Shown piece after piece: positions 24,270-32,319 of a stretch of 64,000 bases of DNA. Below the pieces are notes generated by a model that searched no databases, was not told where the DNA came from, and saw only the letters and a program-made list of their open reading frames with translations. Position 1 is the stretch's first letter, and the number at the start of each line of letters is the position of its first letter. Source of the stretch: Streptomyces sp. NBC_01445 (GTDB taxonomy: Bacteria > Actinomycetota > Actinomycetes > Streptomycetales > Streptomycetaceae). A program made the translations under genes and the position numbers. The stretch is from positions 1,488,001-1,552,000 of the forward strand of contig NZ_CP109485.1 in NCBI RefSeq assembly GCF_035918235.1, given 5' to 3'.

Positions 24270-25694
24270 TCAGCCGCGGTACGTCTCCAGCAGCCTCAGC
24301 CACACCTCGCTCACCGTCGGATAGGACGGGACCGCGTGCCACAGGCGGTCGATCGGGACCTCGCCCGCCACCGCGACCGTCGCGGAGTGGATGAGTTCGC
24401 CGACGCCCGGGCCGACGAAGGTCACGCCCAGGAGGATCTCGCGGTCGAGGTCGACGATCATGCGGGCGCGGCCGCGGTAGCCGTCGCCGTACAGGCCGGC
24501 GCCCGCCACCGAGGCGATGTCGTAGTCGACGGCGCGGACGCGGTGGCCCGCTGCCTCGGCCTCCGCGAGGGTGAGGCCCGCCGAGCCCGCCTCCGGGTCG
24601 GTGAAGACGACCTGCGGGACGGCGGAGTGGTCGGCGGTCGCCGCGTGGGCGCCCCAGCGGTCGGTCTCCAGGAGCGGCACGCCCTGGGCGCGGGCCGCGA
24701 TGGCCGCGCCCGCGATACGGGCCTGGTACTTGCCCTGGTGGGTTAGCAGCGCGCGATGGTTCACGTCCCCGACCGCGTACAGCCAGGTGCTGCCGTCCAC
24801 GCGGAGGCTGTCGTCGACGGGGAGCCACGAGCCGGGTTCGAGGCCGACGGTCTCCAGGCCGATGTCTTCCGTGCGGGGCGCGCGGCCCGTGGCGAAGAGG
24901 ATCTCGTCGGACTCCAGGGTCGAGCCGTCGTCCAGGGTGGTGACAACGGTGCCGCCCTCACGGGTGACCCCCTTCACAGAGACACCGGTCCGCACCTCCG
25001 CGCCGGCCTCGACGAGGGCCTGGGCGACCAGCTCGCCGGCGAAGGGCTCCATCCGGGACAGCAGCCCCGATCCCCGTACGAGCATCGTGACCTGCGAGCC
25101 GAGCGCCTGCCAGGCCGTGGCCATCTCCGCGGCGACGACTCCGCCGCCCACGACGACGAGGCGGCCGGGCACCTTCTGCGCGCTGGTGGCCTCGCGGCTC
25201 GTCCACGGCTCGACGTCGGCCAGGCCGGGGAGGTCGGGGAGCGCGGCGCGTGTGCCCGTGCAGACCGCCACGGCGTGTCGCGCCGTGAGGACGTGCTCGG
25301 TGCCGTCGGGTCCGGTGACGGTGACCCGGCGGGGGCCCGCGAGGCGGCCCTGGCCCCGGTAGAGGTCGGCGCCGATGGACTCCAGCCAGCCCACCTGGCC
25401 GTCGTCCTTCCAGTGTGACGTGTGTACGTCACGGCGAGCGAGGACGGCGGGCGCGTCCAGAGGACCCTGCACGGACTCCAGCAGGCCCGGCAGGCGCCTC
25501 GCGTCGGCCTGGGCGATGACCGGGCGCAGCAGGGCCTTGCTCGGCATGCACGCCCAGTAGGAGCACTCGCCCCCGACCAGTTCGCTCTCCACCACGGCGG
25601 TACTGAGGCCCGCCGCGCGTGCCCGGTCCGCGACGTTCTCCCCGACCGGCCCGGCGCCCAGAACCACCACGTCGTATGTGTTCTCATCCGTCAT
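24270..25694 (-). CDS. FAD-dependent pyridine nucleotide-disulfide oxidoreductase
   Basis: This 474-residue flavoprotein is of the lipoamide dehydrogenase/mercuric reductase type. The FAD motif is VVVLGAGPVGENVA. The redox-active pair is the family's C-x4-C, here GGECSYWACMPSK. The NAD(P) motif is LVVVGGGVVAAEMA and the second FAD motif is LYAVGDVNHRALLTHQGKYQA. The C-terminal dimer domain lacks the His-Glu pair spacing typical of true lipoamide dehydrogenases. The substrate may therefore be a small disulfide or quinone, which is inference. ATG 25694 was used instead of an upstream frame start. It diverges from a thioredoxin gene across 127 bp, which hints at linked redox control. Confidence 0.85.
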   Translation of the reverse strand: MTDENTYDVVVLGAGPVGENVADRARAAGLSTAVVESELVGGECSYWACMPSKALLRPVIAQADARRLPGLLESVQGPLDAPAVLARRDVHTSHWKDDGQVGWLESIGADLYRGQGRLAGPRRVTVTGPDGTEHVLTARHAVAVCTGTRAALPDLPGLADVEPWTSREATSAQKVPGRLVVVGGGVVAAEMATAWQALGSQVTMLVRGSGLLSRMEPFAGELVAQALVEAGAEVRTGVSVKGVTREGGTVVTTLDDGSTLESDEILFATGRAPRTEDIGLETVGLEPGSWLPVDDSLRVDGSTWLYAVGDVNHRALLTHQGKYQARIAGAAIAARAQGVPLLETDRWGAHAATADHSAVPQVVFTDPEAGSAGLTLAEAEAAGHRVRAVDYDIASVAGAGLYGDGYRGRARMIVDLDREILLGVTFVGPGVGELIHSATVAVAGEVPIDRLWHAVPSYPTVSEVWLRLLETYRG

Positions 25695-25821
25695 GGGCCC
25701 CAGTCTGGTCGCAGGTGTGCGCCGGGGCCACACGGGTACGTGCGCGGAATACGTCCATTACCGGGACCGTTGTGAACAGCGGCTTCAGCACCGCAACCAG
25801 GAAGCAGGAAGAGGGCACATC

Positions 25822-26226
25822 ATGAGCAGCACCACCGTGGAGCTCACCAAGGAGAACTTCGACCAGACGGTCACGGACAACGGGTTCGTGCTGATCGACT
25901 TCTGGGCGTCGTGGTGCGGGCCGTGCAAGCAGTTCGCGCCCGTCTACGAGAAGGCCGCGGAAGCCAACCCGGACCTGATCTTCGGGAAGATCGACACGGA
26001 GGCCCAGCCGGAGCTCGCGTCCGCGTTCGGTATCCAGTCGATCCCGACGCTGATGATCGTCCGCGACCAGGTCGCCGTGTTCGCCCAGCCCGGGGCGCTT
26101 CCGCAGGAGGCCCTGGACGACGTGATCGGCCAGGCCAGGAAGCTGGACATGGACGAGGTGCGCAAGTCGATCGCCGAGCAGCAGGCGAAGGCGGGCGAGG
26201 ACGGCGCGGAGGGCGCGCAGGCCTGA
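25822..26226 (+). CDS. trxA: Thioredoxin with C-terminal extension
   Basis: This is a 134-residue thioredoxin-fold protein. The active site WCGPCK is preceded by FVLIDFWAS, and the cis-proline motif IPTLMI follows at about residue 75. Beyond the usual ~108 residues it has a charged tail, MDEVRKSIAEQQAKAGEDG, probably helical. ATG 25822 has a GGAAGAGGG purine run upstream. It should reduce protein disulfides in the cytoplasm. The neighbouring divergent disulfide reductase could be a partner. Confidence 0.92.
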   Translation: MSSTTVELTKENFDQTVTDNGFVLIDFWASWCGPCKQFAPVYEKAAEANPDLIFGKIDTEAQPELASAFGIQSIPTLMIVRDQVAVFAQPGALPQEALDDVIGQARKLDMDEVRKSIAEQQAKAGEDGAEGAQA

Positions 26227-26254
26227 CGCCGGCCCCACAGTGACATAGCGAAGG

Positions 26255-26289
26255 CCGCCGGGCCCGTACTTTCCGTACGGGCCCGGCGG
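26255..26289. terminator. Strong bidirectional terminator between trxA and aldehyde dehydrogenase
   Basis: CCGCCGGGCCCGTAC (26255-26269) is the exact reverse complement of GTACGGGCCCGGCGG (26275-26289), a 15-bp stem with a 5-nt loop. TCGTTT follows on the plus strand. It serves the convergent genes on both sides. Confidence 0.92.
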
Positions 26290-26314
26290 TCGTTTCCCGC
26301 TCGCGTGCACGGGG

Positions 26315-27751
26315 TCAGAACGGATAGCCCGCCACGTCGCCGCGGACCGTCGTCCACCGGGTCTCGGTGAACGCCTCGATGTTCGCCTCGCCGCCGAAGC
26401 GGGCTCCCGTGCCGGACGCCGCGACCCCGCCGAACGGGGCGACCGCCTCGTCGTTCACCGTCTGGTCGTTGATGTGGACGATGCCGGTGGGGATGCGCTC
26501 GGCGAGGTCGAGCCCGCGCGCCGGGTCGCGGGTGACGATGCCGAGGGAGAGGCCGTACGGGCTCGCGGCGGCCAGCGCGGCCGCCTCGTCGGCGTCGGTG
26601 AAGGACCGGACGGGTGCGACGGGGCCGAAGACCTCCTCGGCGTATGCGGGGGTGCTGTCGTCGACGCCCGCGAGAACCGTCGGCCGGTAGAAGAGGTCGC
26701 GGTGCTTGCCACCCGCGGCGAGCTTCGCCCCCGCTGCGGTGCTGGCCTCCACCAGGCCGTGGATCTTGGCGAGTTGGGCCGCGTCGATGACGGGGCCGAG
26801 GTGAACCTGTTCGCGGTGCGGATCGCCGACGGCGAGAGAGTCGGCCTTCGCGGCGAGGCGTTCGACGTACTCCTCGTAGAGCGAGGCATGGACGAGGTGG
26901 CGGCCGGTCGTCATGCAGATCTGGCCCTGGTGGAAGAAGGAGCCCCAGGCCGCGGTGGAGATGACGGCATCGAGGTCGGCGTCCGCCAGGACGATCAGGG
27001 CGGAGTTGCCGCCGAGTTCCAGGTGTGCGCGCTTGAGGTGGCGCCCCGCGGCCTCGCCGACGGCCCGGCCCGCGCCGGTGGAGCCGGTGAAGGAGATGAC
27101 GGGGACGTCCGGGTCGGCTACGAGCGCCTGGCCCGCGTCCGCCCCGCCTGGCAGCACGTGGAGGACGTCCTCCGGCAGACCCGCGGCGGCGAGGACGGCC
27201 GCTAGGGCGAGACCGCCGCAGACCGCCGTGCGCGGGTCCGGCTTGAGGACGACGGCGTTGCCGAGCGCGAGGGCCGGGGCGACGGAGCGGATGGAGAGGA
27301 TGAGCGGGGCGTTGAAGGGGGCGATGACGCCGACGACACCGGCCGGGACGCGGCGTGTGTACGAAAGGCGCGGCGCCTCGCTGGGCAGGACGTGGCCGGC
27401 GGGCCGGGATGCCAGGGCTGCGGCCTCGTAGCACTCCTGGGCGGCGACGTGCAGCTCGAAGTCGGCCTTGCCCGGGATGGATCCCGACTCGCGCACGAGC
27501 CAGGTGCGCAGCTCGTCGGCGTGCTCGGTGAACAGGTCGCCCGCGCGGCGCAGGACGGCGGCGCGCGCGAAGTGGGGCTGCCGGGCCCAGTCGCCCTGGG
27601 CCGCTGCGGCGGCCTTCGCCGCGGTGCGGACGTCGTCCGGGGAGGCGAGCGTGACGGTGGCGAGGCGCTCGCCCGTGGCGGGCTCCGTGACCTCGTGCTC
27701 ATCGCCCGACAGCGGGCGGGCCTGCCAGGTCTTCGGGTCGAGCAGGGGCAT
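26315..27751 (-). CDS. Aldehyde dehydrogenase (benzaldehyde/vanillin dehydrogenase-like)
   Basis: This 478-residue NAD(P)-dependent aldehyde dehydrogenase has the general base Glu in HLELGGNSALIV, the nucleophile Cys in HQGQICMTTGR and the cofactor-binding motif FTGSTGAGRAVGEAAG. VFGPVAPVRSF is the substrate-side signature. The N-terminus MPLLDPKTWQARPL and the NSALIV variant resemble the benzaldehyde or vanillin group, so an aromatic aldehyde is plausible but unproven. ATG 27751 has GGAG 7 nt upstream. A LacI regulator gene lies directly upstream on the same strand, with a palindrome in the 114-bp gap. Confidence 0.9.
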   Translation of the reverse strand: MPLLDPKTWQARPLSGDEHEVTEPATGERLATVTLASPDDVRTAAKAAAAAQGDWARQPHFARAAVLRRAGDLFTEHADELRTWLVRESGSIPGKADFELHVAAQECYEAAALASRPAGHVLPSEAPRLSYTRRVPAGVVGVIAPFNAPLILSIRSVAPALALGNAVVLKPDPRTAVCGGLALAAVLAAAGLPEDVLHVLPGGADAGQALVADPDVPVISFTGSTGAGRAVGEAAGRHLKRAHLELGGNSALIVLADADLDAVISTAAWGSFFHQGQICMTTGRHLVHASLYEEYVERLAAKADSLAVGDPHREQVHLGPVIDAAQLAKIHGLVEASTAAGAKLAAGGKHRDLFYRPTVLAGVDDSTPAYAEEVFGPVAPVRSFTDADEAAALAAASPYGLSLGIVTRDPARGLDLAERIPTGIVHINDQTVNDEAVAPFGGVAASGTGARFGGEANIEAFTETRWTTVRGDVAGYPF

Positions 27752-27811
27752 GCCGGATCTCCGATCGGTCACTGATCTCCGGGGCGGCGCGCGGGACAGG
27801 TGCGCCGGCCC

Positions 27812-27832
27812 ATGTTGTTGAGCACGCAACAT
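27812..27832. promoter_or_regulatory. Inverted repeat ATGTTG-N9-CAACAT before the aldehyde dehydrogenase
   Basis: The arms ATGTTG (27812-27817) and CAACAT (27827-27832) are perfect, 21 bp in all, in the gap upstream of the aldehyde dehydrogenase start. It is a candidate operator. The cognate regulator may or may not be the adjacent LacI protein. Confidence 0.5.
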
Positions 27833-27865
27833 CCTAGTCGCGTGGGCCTTGCGGGACCCCGGCCG

Positions 27866-28909
27866 TCAGGTCGACTGTCTCGCCACGACGCGGGCCCGGA
27901 GCATGTCGTGCGACTCGGTGACGGCGCCCGGGTCGCGTACCAGGCGGTCGACGAGAGCGGCGAGCTCCTGGCCGGACGGCAGCTCGATACGGACCGTGCT
28001 CAGCCGGGGCCGCAGCAGCCGCCCGAGCATCAGGTCATCGGCCCCGATGACAGCTGTCTCCTCCGGAATGCCGACGCCCGCGTCCTGGAGCGCCCGCATC
28101 AGGAGCATCGCGTACTCGTCGTTGTACGCGAACACGGCGTCGAGCCCCAACTCCCTGATCCTCGGCACCAGTTGGGCCGCCGAATCCTCGTCGTAAGTGA
28201 GGGGCAGCTCGAAGACCTCGGCGCAGGTACCGAGGACCTCGTTCCGTATGCCTTCCAGGCGCGGCCGCGCGAAGTGGTCGAGGCCGGGCTCCGTCGGCAG
28301 TACGACGCCGATGCGGCGCCGACCGCGTTCGACGAGGTGGGCGCCCGCGCTGTGGCCGACCTCACGGTGGTCCATGAGCAGCGCGTGCGCGCCCTCGGCG
28401 CGCTCCGGGCCGAGCGTGATGACGGCCCTGGCGCCGGAGCGGCGGAGCACCTCGATCCCCTCGGTGCCCAGGTCGGGCGGTGTGAGTACCGCGACCGGGC
28501 GCAGCTCCGCCCAGGCGCGCGCCGCGTCGTCGCCGCGCAGGCTGACGCTGCCGTACTGCACGACCGTGTAGTCGAGGCGGCTCAGCGCCCACTGGAGGTC
28601 GTTGAAGAACGTGTTGTAGAGCGGTCCGGCCGGGACGCTCGGGGAGGGCATCAGGACGATGCGGGTGTGCCCGGCGCGCAGGCTGCGGGCCGCCGCGTGC
28701 GGCACGTAGCCGAGCTCCTTCGCGGCCTCGTGGACGCGGCGGCGGGTGGGCTCACTGATTCTGACGGCGCTGGTGTTGTTCAGGACGTAGCTGACGGTGG
28801 CGCGCGAGACCCCGGCGAGCCGGGCGACATCGGCGCTCGTCGGCGCCGGGCTCGGCGCGGCGGACTCCCGCGATGTGCGGGCGGACTGCGGCTTCGGTAT
28901 CTGCACCAT
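27866..28909 (-). CDS. LacI-family transcriptional regulator
   Basis: This 347-residue protein has the LacI helix-turn-helix near residue 25 (TSADVARLAGVSRATVSYVLNN), the hinge region ELGYVPHAAARSLRAG and a periplasmic-binding-protein-like effector domain (about 75-340). The effector is unknown. ATG 28909 is favoured because GGAAAG lies about 10 nt upstream; ATG 28921 is also possible. It diverges from an amidase gene and lies upstream of the aldehyde dehydrogenase on the same strand. It may govern a pathway in which an amide is hydrolysed and an aldehyde oxidised. Confidence 0.9.
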   Translation of the reverse strand: MVQIPKPQSARTSRESAAPSPAPTSADVARLAGVSRATVSYVLNNTSAVRISEPTRRRVHEAAKELGYVPHAAARSLRAGHTRIVLMPSPSVPAGPLYNTFFNDLQWALSRLDYTVVQYGSVSLRGDDAARAWAELRPVAVLTPPDLGTEGIEVLRRSGARAVITLGPERAEGAHALLMDHREVGHSAGAHLVERGRRRIGVVLPTEPGLDHFARPRLEGIRNEVLGTCAEVFELPLTYDEDSAAQLVPRIRELGLDAVFAYNDEYAMLLMRALQDAGVGIPEETAVIGADDLMLGRLLRPRLSTVRIELPSGQELAALVDRLVRDPGAVTESHDMLRARVVARQST

Positions 28910-28997
28910 GACGCACCGCATCTTTCCAGACGGGTGCGGCCGTGTTCCCGGCCGGGCATACCGGTCGGGGCCCGCGACCGCTAGCGTGCGTGCACTC

Positions 28998-29042
28998 AAG
29001 CGTTCGAAGTTCCGAAGTTCCGTATCCCGTATTCCGTACGAG
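28998..29042. repeat. Degenerate short tandem repeats in the amidase leader
   Basis: In the region upstream of the amidase ribosome site the octamer CGAAGTTC occurs twice in direct succession. CGTATCC, CGTATTC and CGTACG follow. Such slippery short repeats close to AGGAGG may vary in copy number or bind a regulator; no function is known. Confidence 0.45.
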
Positions 29043-29053
29043 GAGGTGTCCGC

Positions 29054-30490
29054 ATGGCGTCCGACCGTGCCGCCGGGCTCGCCGCGACCGCCCGCGCACT
29101 CGCCGAGGGGGACGTGTCGTCGCGCGTCCTCGTCGAGGAGGCCCTGGCGCGCATCGAGGCGACGCAGCCTGCCCTGAACGCTTTCCGCACAGTCCGCGGG
29201 GAGGCCGCCCTCGCCGAGGCGGACGCCGCGGACCGCGAACGCGCGGCGGGCGAGGGCGCGTCAGGAGGCAGTCGGCCGCTGCTCGGCGTGCCGCTGGCCG
29301 TGAAGGACGACATGGACGTGGCGGGCGAGCCGACCGCGTTCGGCTGCCCCGGCGACTTCCCGCCGAAGGCAGAGGACGCGGAGGCCGTACGCCGGCTGCG
29401 CGCGGCGGGCGCCATCGTCATCGGCAAGACGAACACGTGCGAGCTGGGGCAGTGGCCCTTCACCGAGGGGCCCGCGTTCGGCGACACCCGCAACCCGTGG
29501 AATCACGGGCACACGCCCGGCGGTTCGTCGGGCGGCTCGGCGGCGGCCGTCGCCGCGGGGATCGTGCCGGCCGCGCTCGGCTCGGACGGGGCGGGCAGCA
29601 TCCGTATCCCCGCCGCGTGGACGCACCTCGTCGGTATCAAGCCGCAGCGCGGCCGGATCTCGACGTGGCCCTGGGCGGAGTCCTTCCACGGGATCACCGT
29701 GAACGGCACGCTCGGCAGGACCGTCGAGGACGCGGCGCTGCTCCTTGACGCGGCGAGCGGTCCGCACGACGGCGACCTGCACCGTCCGCCGCGGATCGGG
29801 GCGGCGCAGGCGGCCCGCGACGAGCCGGGAAAGCTGCGTATCGCACTGTCCCTGCGCATGCCGTTCACCGCAACTCCCAAACGCCTGGACCCCGTTGTGC
29901 GGGCCCGGGTCGTCGCGCTGGCGGAGCGGCTCGCCGCGCTCGGGCACGACGTGGAGGAGGCCGACCCGCGCTACGGGCAGATCGGCCTCGCGTTCGTGCC
30001 GCGCGCCACCGCGGGCGTCACCGAGCGGCTGCGCGACGTTCCCGACCCAGCGCTGCTCGACCCGCGGACCCGGGAGTCCGCCCGGATGGGGCGGGTACTC
30101 GGCGGCGCTCCGCTGCGGCTCGCCCGGCGCGCCGAGGCCTCGCTCCAGCGCAGGGTCGGCGCTGTCTTCGACACGTACGACGTGGTCCTCGCCCCGACGA
30201 CGGCCACTCCCCCGCCCCGCATCGGCGCGATGGCGTCGCTGGGCGGCTGGCGCACCGACCGGGCGATGATCGCGGCGTGTCCGTACGCATGGCCGTGGAA
30301 CGTCCTCGGCTGGCCCGGCGTGAACGTCCCCGCGGGCTTCACCGGCGACGGGCTGCCCGTCGGCGCTCAGCTGCTCGGCCCGGCGAACAGCGAGCCGCGG
30401 CTCATCTCGCTCGCGTCCCAACTCGAAGCGGATCAGCGGTGGTTCGAGAAGTGGCCCGAGAACCTCCAGGAGTCGCGCACCGGCGCCTAG
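29054..30490 (+). CDS. Amidase signature family hydrolase
   Basis: This 478-residue amidase has the Ser-cisSer-Lys triad. The lysine is K84 in PLAVKDDMD, the cis-serine is in the GGSSGGS block, and the nucleophilic serine lies in SDGAGSIRIPAA. These enzymes hydrolyse small amides or act as aspartyl/glutamyl-tRNA amidotransferase A subunits. The lack of gatB/gatC nearby and the catabolic setting favour an amide hydrolase. ATG 29054 follows AGGAGG by about 8 nt. It diverges from the LacI gene, which may regulate it. Confidence 0.88.
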   Translation: MASDRAAGLAATARALAEGDVSSRVLVEEALARIEATQPALNAFRTVRGEAALAEADAADRERAAGEGASGGSRPLLGVPLAVKDDMDVAGEPTAFGCPGDFPPKAEDAEAVRRLRAAGAIVIGKTNTCELGQWPFTEGPAFGDTRNPWNHGHTPGGSSGGSAAAVAAGIVPAALGSDGAGSIRIPAAWTHLVGIKPQRGRISTWPWAESFHGITVNGTLGRTVEDAALLLDAASGPHDGDLHRPPRIGAAQAARDEPGKLRIALSLRMPFTATPKRLDPVVRARVVALAERLAALGHDVEEADPRYGQIGLAFVPRATAGVTERLRDVPDPALLDPRTRESARMGRVLGGAPLRLARRAEASLQRRVGAVFDTYDVVLAPTTATPPPRIGAMASLGGWRTDRAMIAACPYAWPWNVLGWPGVNVPAGFTGDGLPVGAQLLGPANSEPRLISLASQLEADQRWFEKWPENLQESRTGA

Positions 30491-30496
30491 AGCGGG

Positions 30497-30741
30497 TCAC
30501 GCACCCCGGGCGAGCACCGCCCACAGGCCCGGGTCCTCGAAGTCGAGGGCCCACAGCACCGTGTTGCGCACCCTGTAGCGGCGCAGCACGGGCAGGTGCG
30601 GGGCGGGGGCGCGGCCTCGCCCCGGGCGGGGGCGAGGGCGGCGCCGCACAGCGCGAGGACGATGGCACCCGTGAGCGCGAGGAAAGAAGGGCGGCCCGGG
30701 CGTCCCCGTCGTACGGCTCGGGCGGTTATGGGGGTCTTCAT
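30497..30741 (-). pseudogene. Small exported protein, reading frame broken in a C-run
   Basis: From ATG 30741 the first frame gives MKTPITARAVRRGRPGRPS followed by a hydrophobic signal-like stretch, FLALTGAIVLALCGAALAPA. After a run of cytosines (about 30596-30612) this frame becomes cysteine-rich with poor third-position GC. A +1/-1 shifted frame then gives HLPVLRRYRVRNTVLWALDFED with the strong GC3 bias of real genes, and ends at 30497. The likeliest reading is one small secreted or membrane protein of about 80 residues with a frameshift, real or from sequencing. I recognise no family. Confidence 0.5.
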
Positions 30742-30803
30742 GCGCCGAGCCTGTGTCCCACCGGCCGGGCCCGCCCTGCGGGTTGAGCCGGTCAGGCCCT
30801 AAC

Positions 30804-31271
30804 GTGACCCGCGTGACTGCCTTCATCGATGACCCGCATGCCCACGAGCACCCCGGCCGTGCCGGCGCCACCGCCACGGTCGAGGCCGCGCCGCGCGAGG
30901 TGGGCCGGGTGCGCACCGAGTACGCGCCCGCCCACGACGGCGACCCCGATCCCGGCGAGATCGTCTGGACGTGGGTGCCGTTCGAGGAGAACGACGGCCG
31001 CGGCAAGGACCGTCCTGTGCTCGTCGTCGCCAGGGAGGCCGCCGGCACGCTCCTCGCCGTACAGCTGTCGAGCAAGCGGCACGACCACGACAGGGAGTGG
31101 GTGCCGATCGGCAGCGGGCCGTGGGACACCGCGGGCCGCGACTCGTGGGTGGCGATCGACCGCGTCCTTCGGGTCCACGAGCGCGGCATGCGCCGGGAGG
31201 CGTGCGCCCTGGACCGCATGCGGTTCAACCTCGTGGTGCTGCGGCTCAGGGAGCGGTACGGCTGGCGCTGA
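30804..31271 (+). CDS. PemK/MazF-like protein
   Basis: This 155-residue protein has an acidic, disordered N-terminal ~45 residues and then a PemK/MazF-type beta-barrel: GEIVWTWVPFEENDGRGKDRPVLVV, AVQLSSKRHD and DSWVAIDRVLRV. In toxins the core motif is GEI/DIVWxxF...RPVLVV..., and the protein cleaves mRNA at short sites. No antitoxin gene is adjacent, so it may be a solitary or domesticated member. Starts GTG 30804 and GTG 30813 are both possible; I chose the first, with AGG 7 nt upstream. It ends inside the convergent PARG gene (26-bp overlap). Confidence 0.8.
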   Translation: MTRVTAFIDDPHAHEHPGRAGATATVEAAPREVGRVRTEYAPAHDGDPDPGEIVWTWVPFEENDGRGKDRPVLVVAREAAGTLLAVQLSSKRHDHDREWVPIGSGPWDTAGRDSWVAIDRVLRVHERGMRREACALDRMRFNLVVLRLRERYGWR

Positions 31272-32103
31272 CCGCCGGCGAGGCCGCGAAGGCCCGCTCG
31301 AAGGCCGTCCTGGTCCGTGCGTCCGGCGTGCGGTCCAGGACGCCGAACACGATGTGGTCGAAGCGGCCCGCGAACCGGCCGCCCCCGTCGAGGAGCGCCC
31401 GGAACGCGTCGGCGACCTGCGCCGGGTCGTTCTGGAACACACCGCAGCCCCAGGCGCCGAGCACGAGGCGCCGGTAGCCGTGCGCCGCGGCCGTCTCCAG
31501 GACCCGCTCGGCCCGTGACGCGAGGGCCCCCGCGATCTCGCCCGCCCGCTCCGGGGTGCTGCGGCGTACGACGCCCGCGTTCGGTGCGGGTGAGGTGAGG
31601 AAACCCGCGGCGTACGGCGCGTCGAGCAGCCGTCCGCGGTCGTCGCGGAAGACGGGGACCTGGGGTGAATGGATCACGCGGTCCGTGTAGAACGGGTCGC
31701 GGTTCTCGCGGTGGTGATCGTAGAAGTCGCGGGCCCGCAGCAGGCACGTGTACAGGGCCGAGGCCCGGCACACGGCTTCCTCCTGGGCCTGTGCGCCGTT
31801 GAGATAGCCGCCGCCGGGATTGCGGGCCGAGGCGAAGTTCAGTACGGCGACCGGGTCCTGACCGGCGGTGACCAGGCGGCGCGCGGCTTCCAGGCTGGAC
31901 TCGCCGGTGACCTCGACGGCCGTATCCGCGGGCCGGCCCGGCTCGGGCACATCGACCGGGGCCGGACCGTACGTGCGGGTCGCATCCCGCGCTGCCGTCA
32001 CCGCGTCCGCGATCGGCACGACCGCGCCGCCCGGCGCCGTGTACCGCCCCGCCGCGACGATCTCCTCCGTCTGCTGCGCGATCCCCCGCAGCCGGGCGCT
32101 CAC
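31246..32103 (-). CDS. Microbial-type poly(ADP-ribose) glycohydrolase (TIGR02452)
   Basis: This 285-residue macrodomain-fold hydrolase has the PARG signature GGG-x6-8-QEE, seen as GGGYLNGAQAQEE (about residues 105-117), preceded by VLNFASARNP and followed by CRASALYTCL. LVLGAWGCGVFQNDP is the conserved loop near the ADP-ribose pocket. It should remove ADP-ribose chains or O-acetyl-ADP-ribose-type adducts. The GTG at 32103 follows GGGGGAG. It is transcribed divergently from egtA and overlaps the MazF-like gene tail to tail. Confidence 0.88.
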   Translation of the reverse strand: MSARLRGIAQQTEEIVAAGRYTAPGGAVVPIADAVTAARDATRTYGPAPVDVPEPGRPADTAVEVTGESSLEAARRLVTAGQDPVAVLNFASARNPGGGYLNGAQAQEEAVCRASALYTCLLRARDFYDHHRENRDPFYTDRVIHSPQVPVFRDDRGRLLDAPYAAGFLTSPAPNAGVVRRSTPERAGEIAGALASRAERVLETAAAHGYRRLVLGAWGCGVFQNDPAQVADAFRALLDGGGRFAGRFDHIVFGVLDRTPDARTRTAFERAFAASPAVSASRTAP

Positions 32104-32319
32104 GCCCGCTCCCCCGTGGTCGTCCTCATGAACGCATGATGTGCGCCGGGCGACTCCGCGAGCAACAGATTTTCAGTGTCCGAGGGGCACTCTTGTGCGA
32201 TTCGCCGTGAGGGTTTTGGGTGGTACGAGCACTGCCCCGGCCCGGCCCATCCCCGTCGAGTCGACGGCACGGCCCCTACCGGGGACGATGAAGGCGAACG
32301 GATCAGGAGGATCCTGAAC
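32104..32319. promoter_or_regulatory. Divergent promoter region of PARG gene and egtA
   Basis: The 216-bp gap contains the inverted repeat GCAC-TCTT-GTGC at 32187-32198 and the T-rich GAGGGTTTTGGGTGG downstream of it. I see no clear sigma-70 hexamer pair. AGGAGG at 32305-32310 is the ribosome site of egtA. Confidence 0.4.

Noticed and set aside
24270..25694. True dihydrolipoamide dehydrogenase assignment for the flavoprotein
   Set aside because: No 2-oxo-acid dehydrogenase genes adjoin it and the C-terminal dimer-domain signature looks atypical, so only the broader family is claimed.
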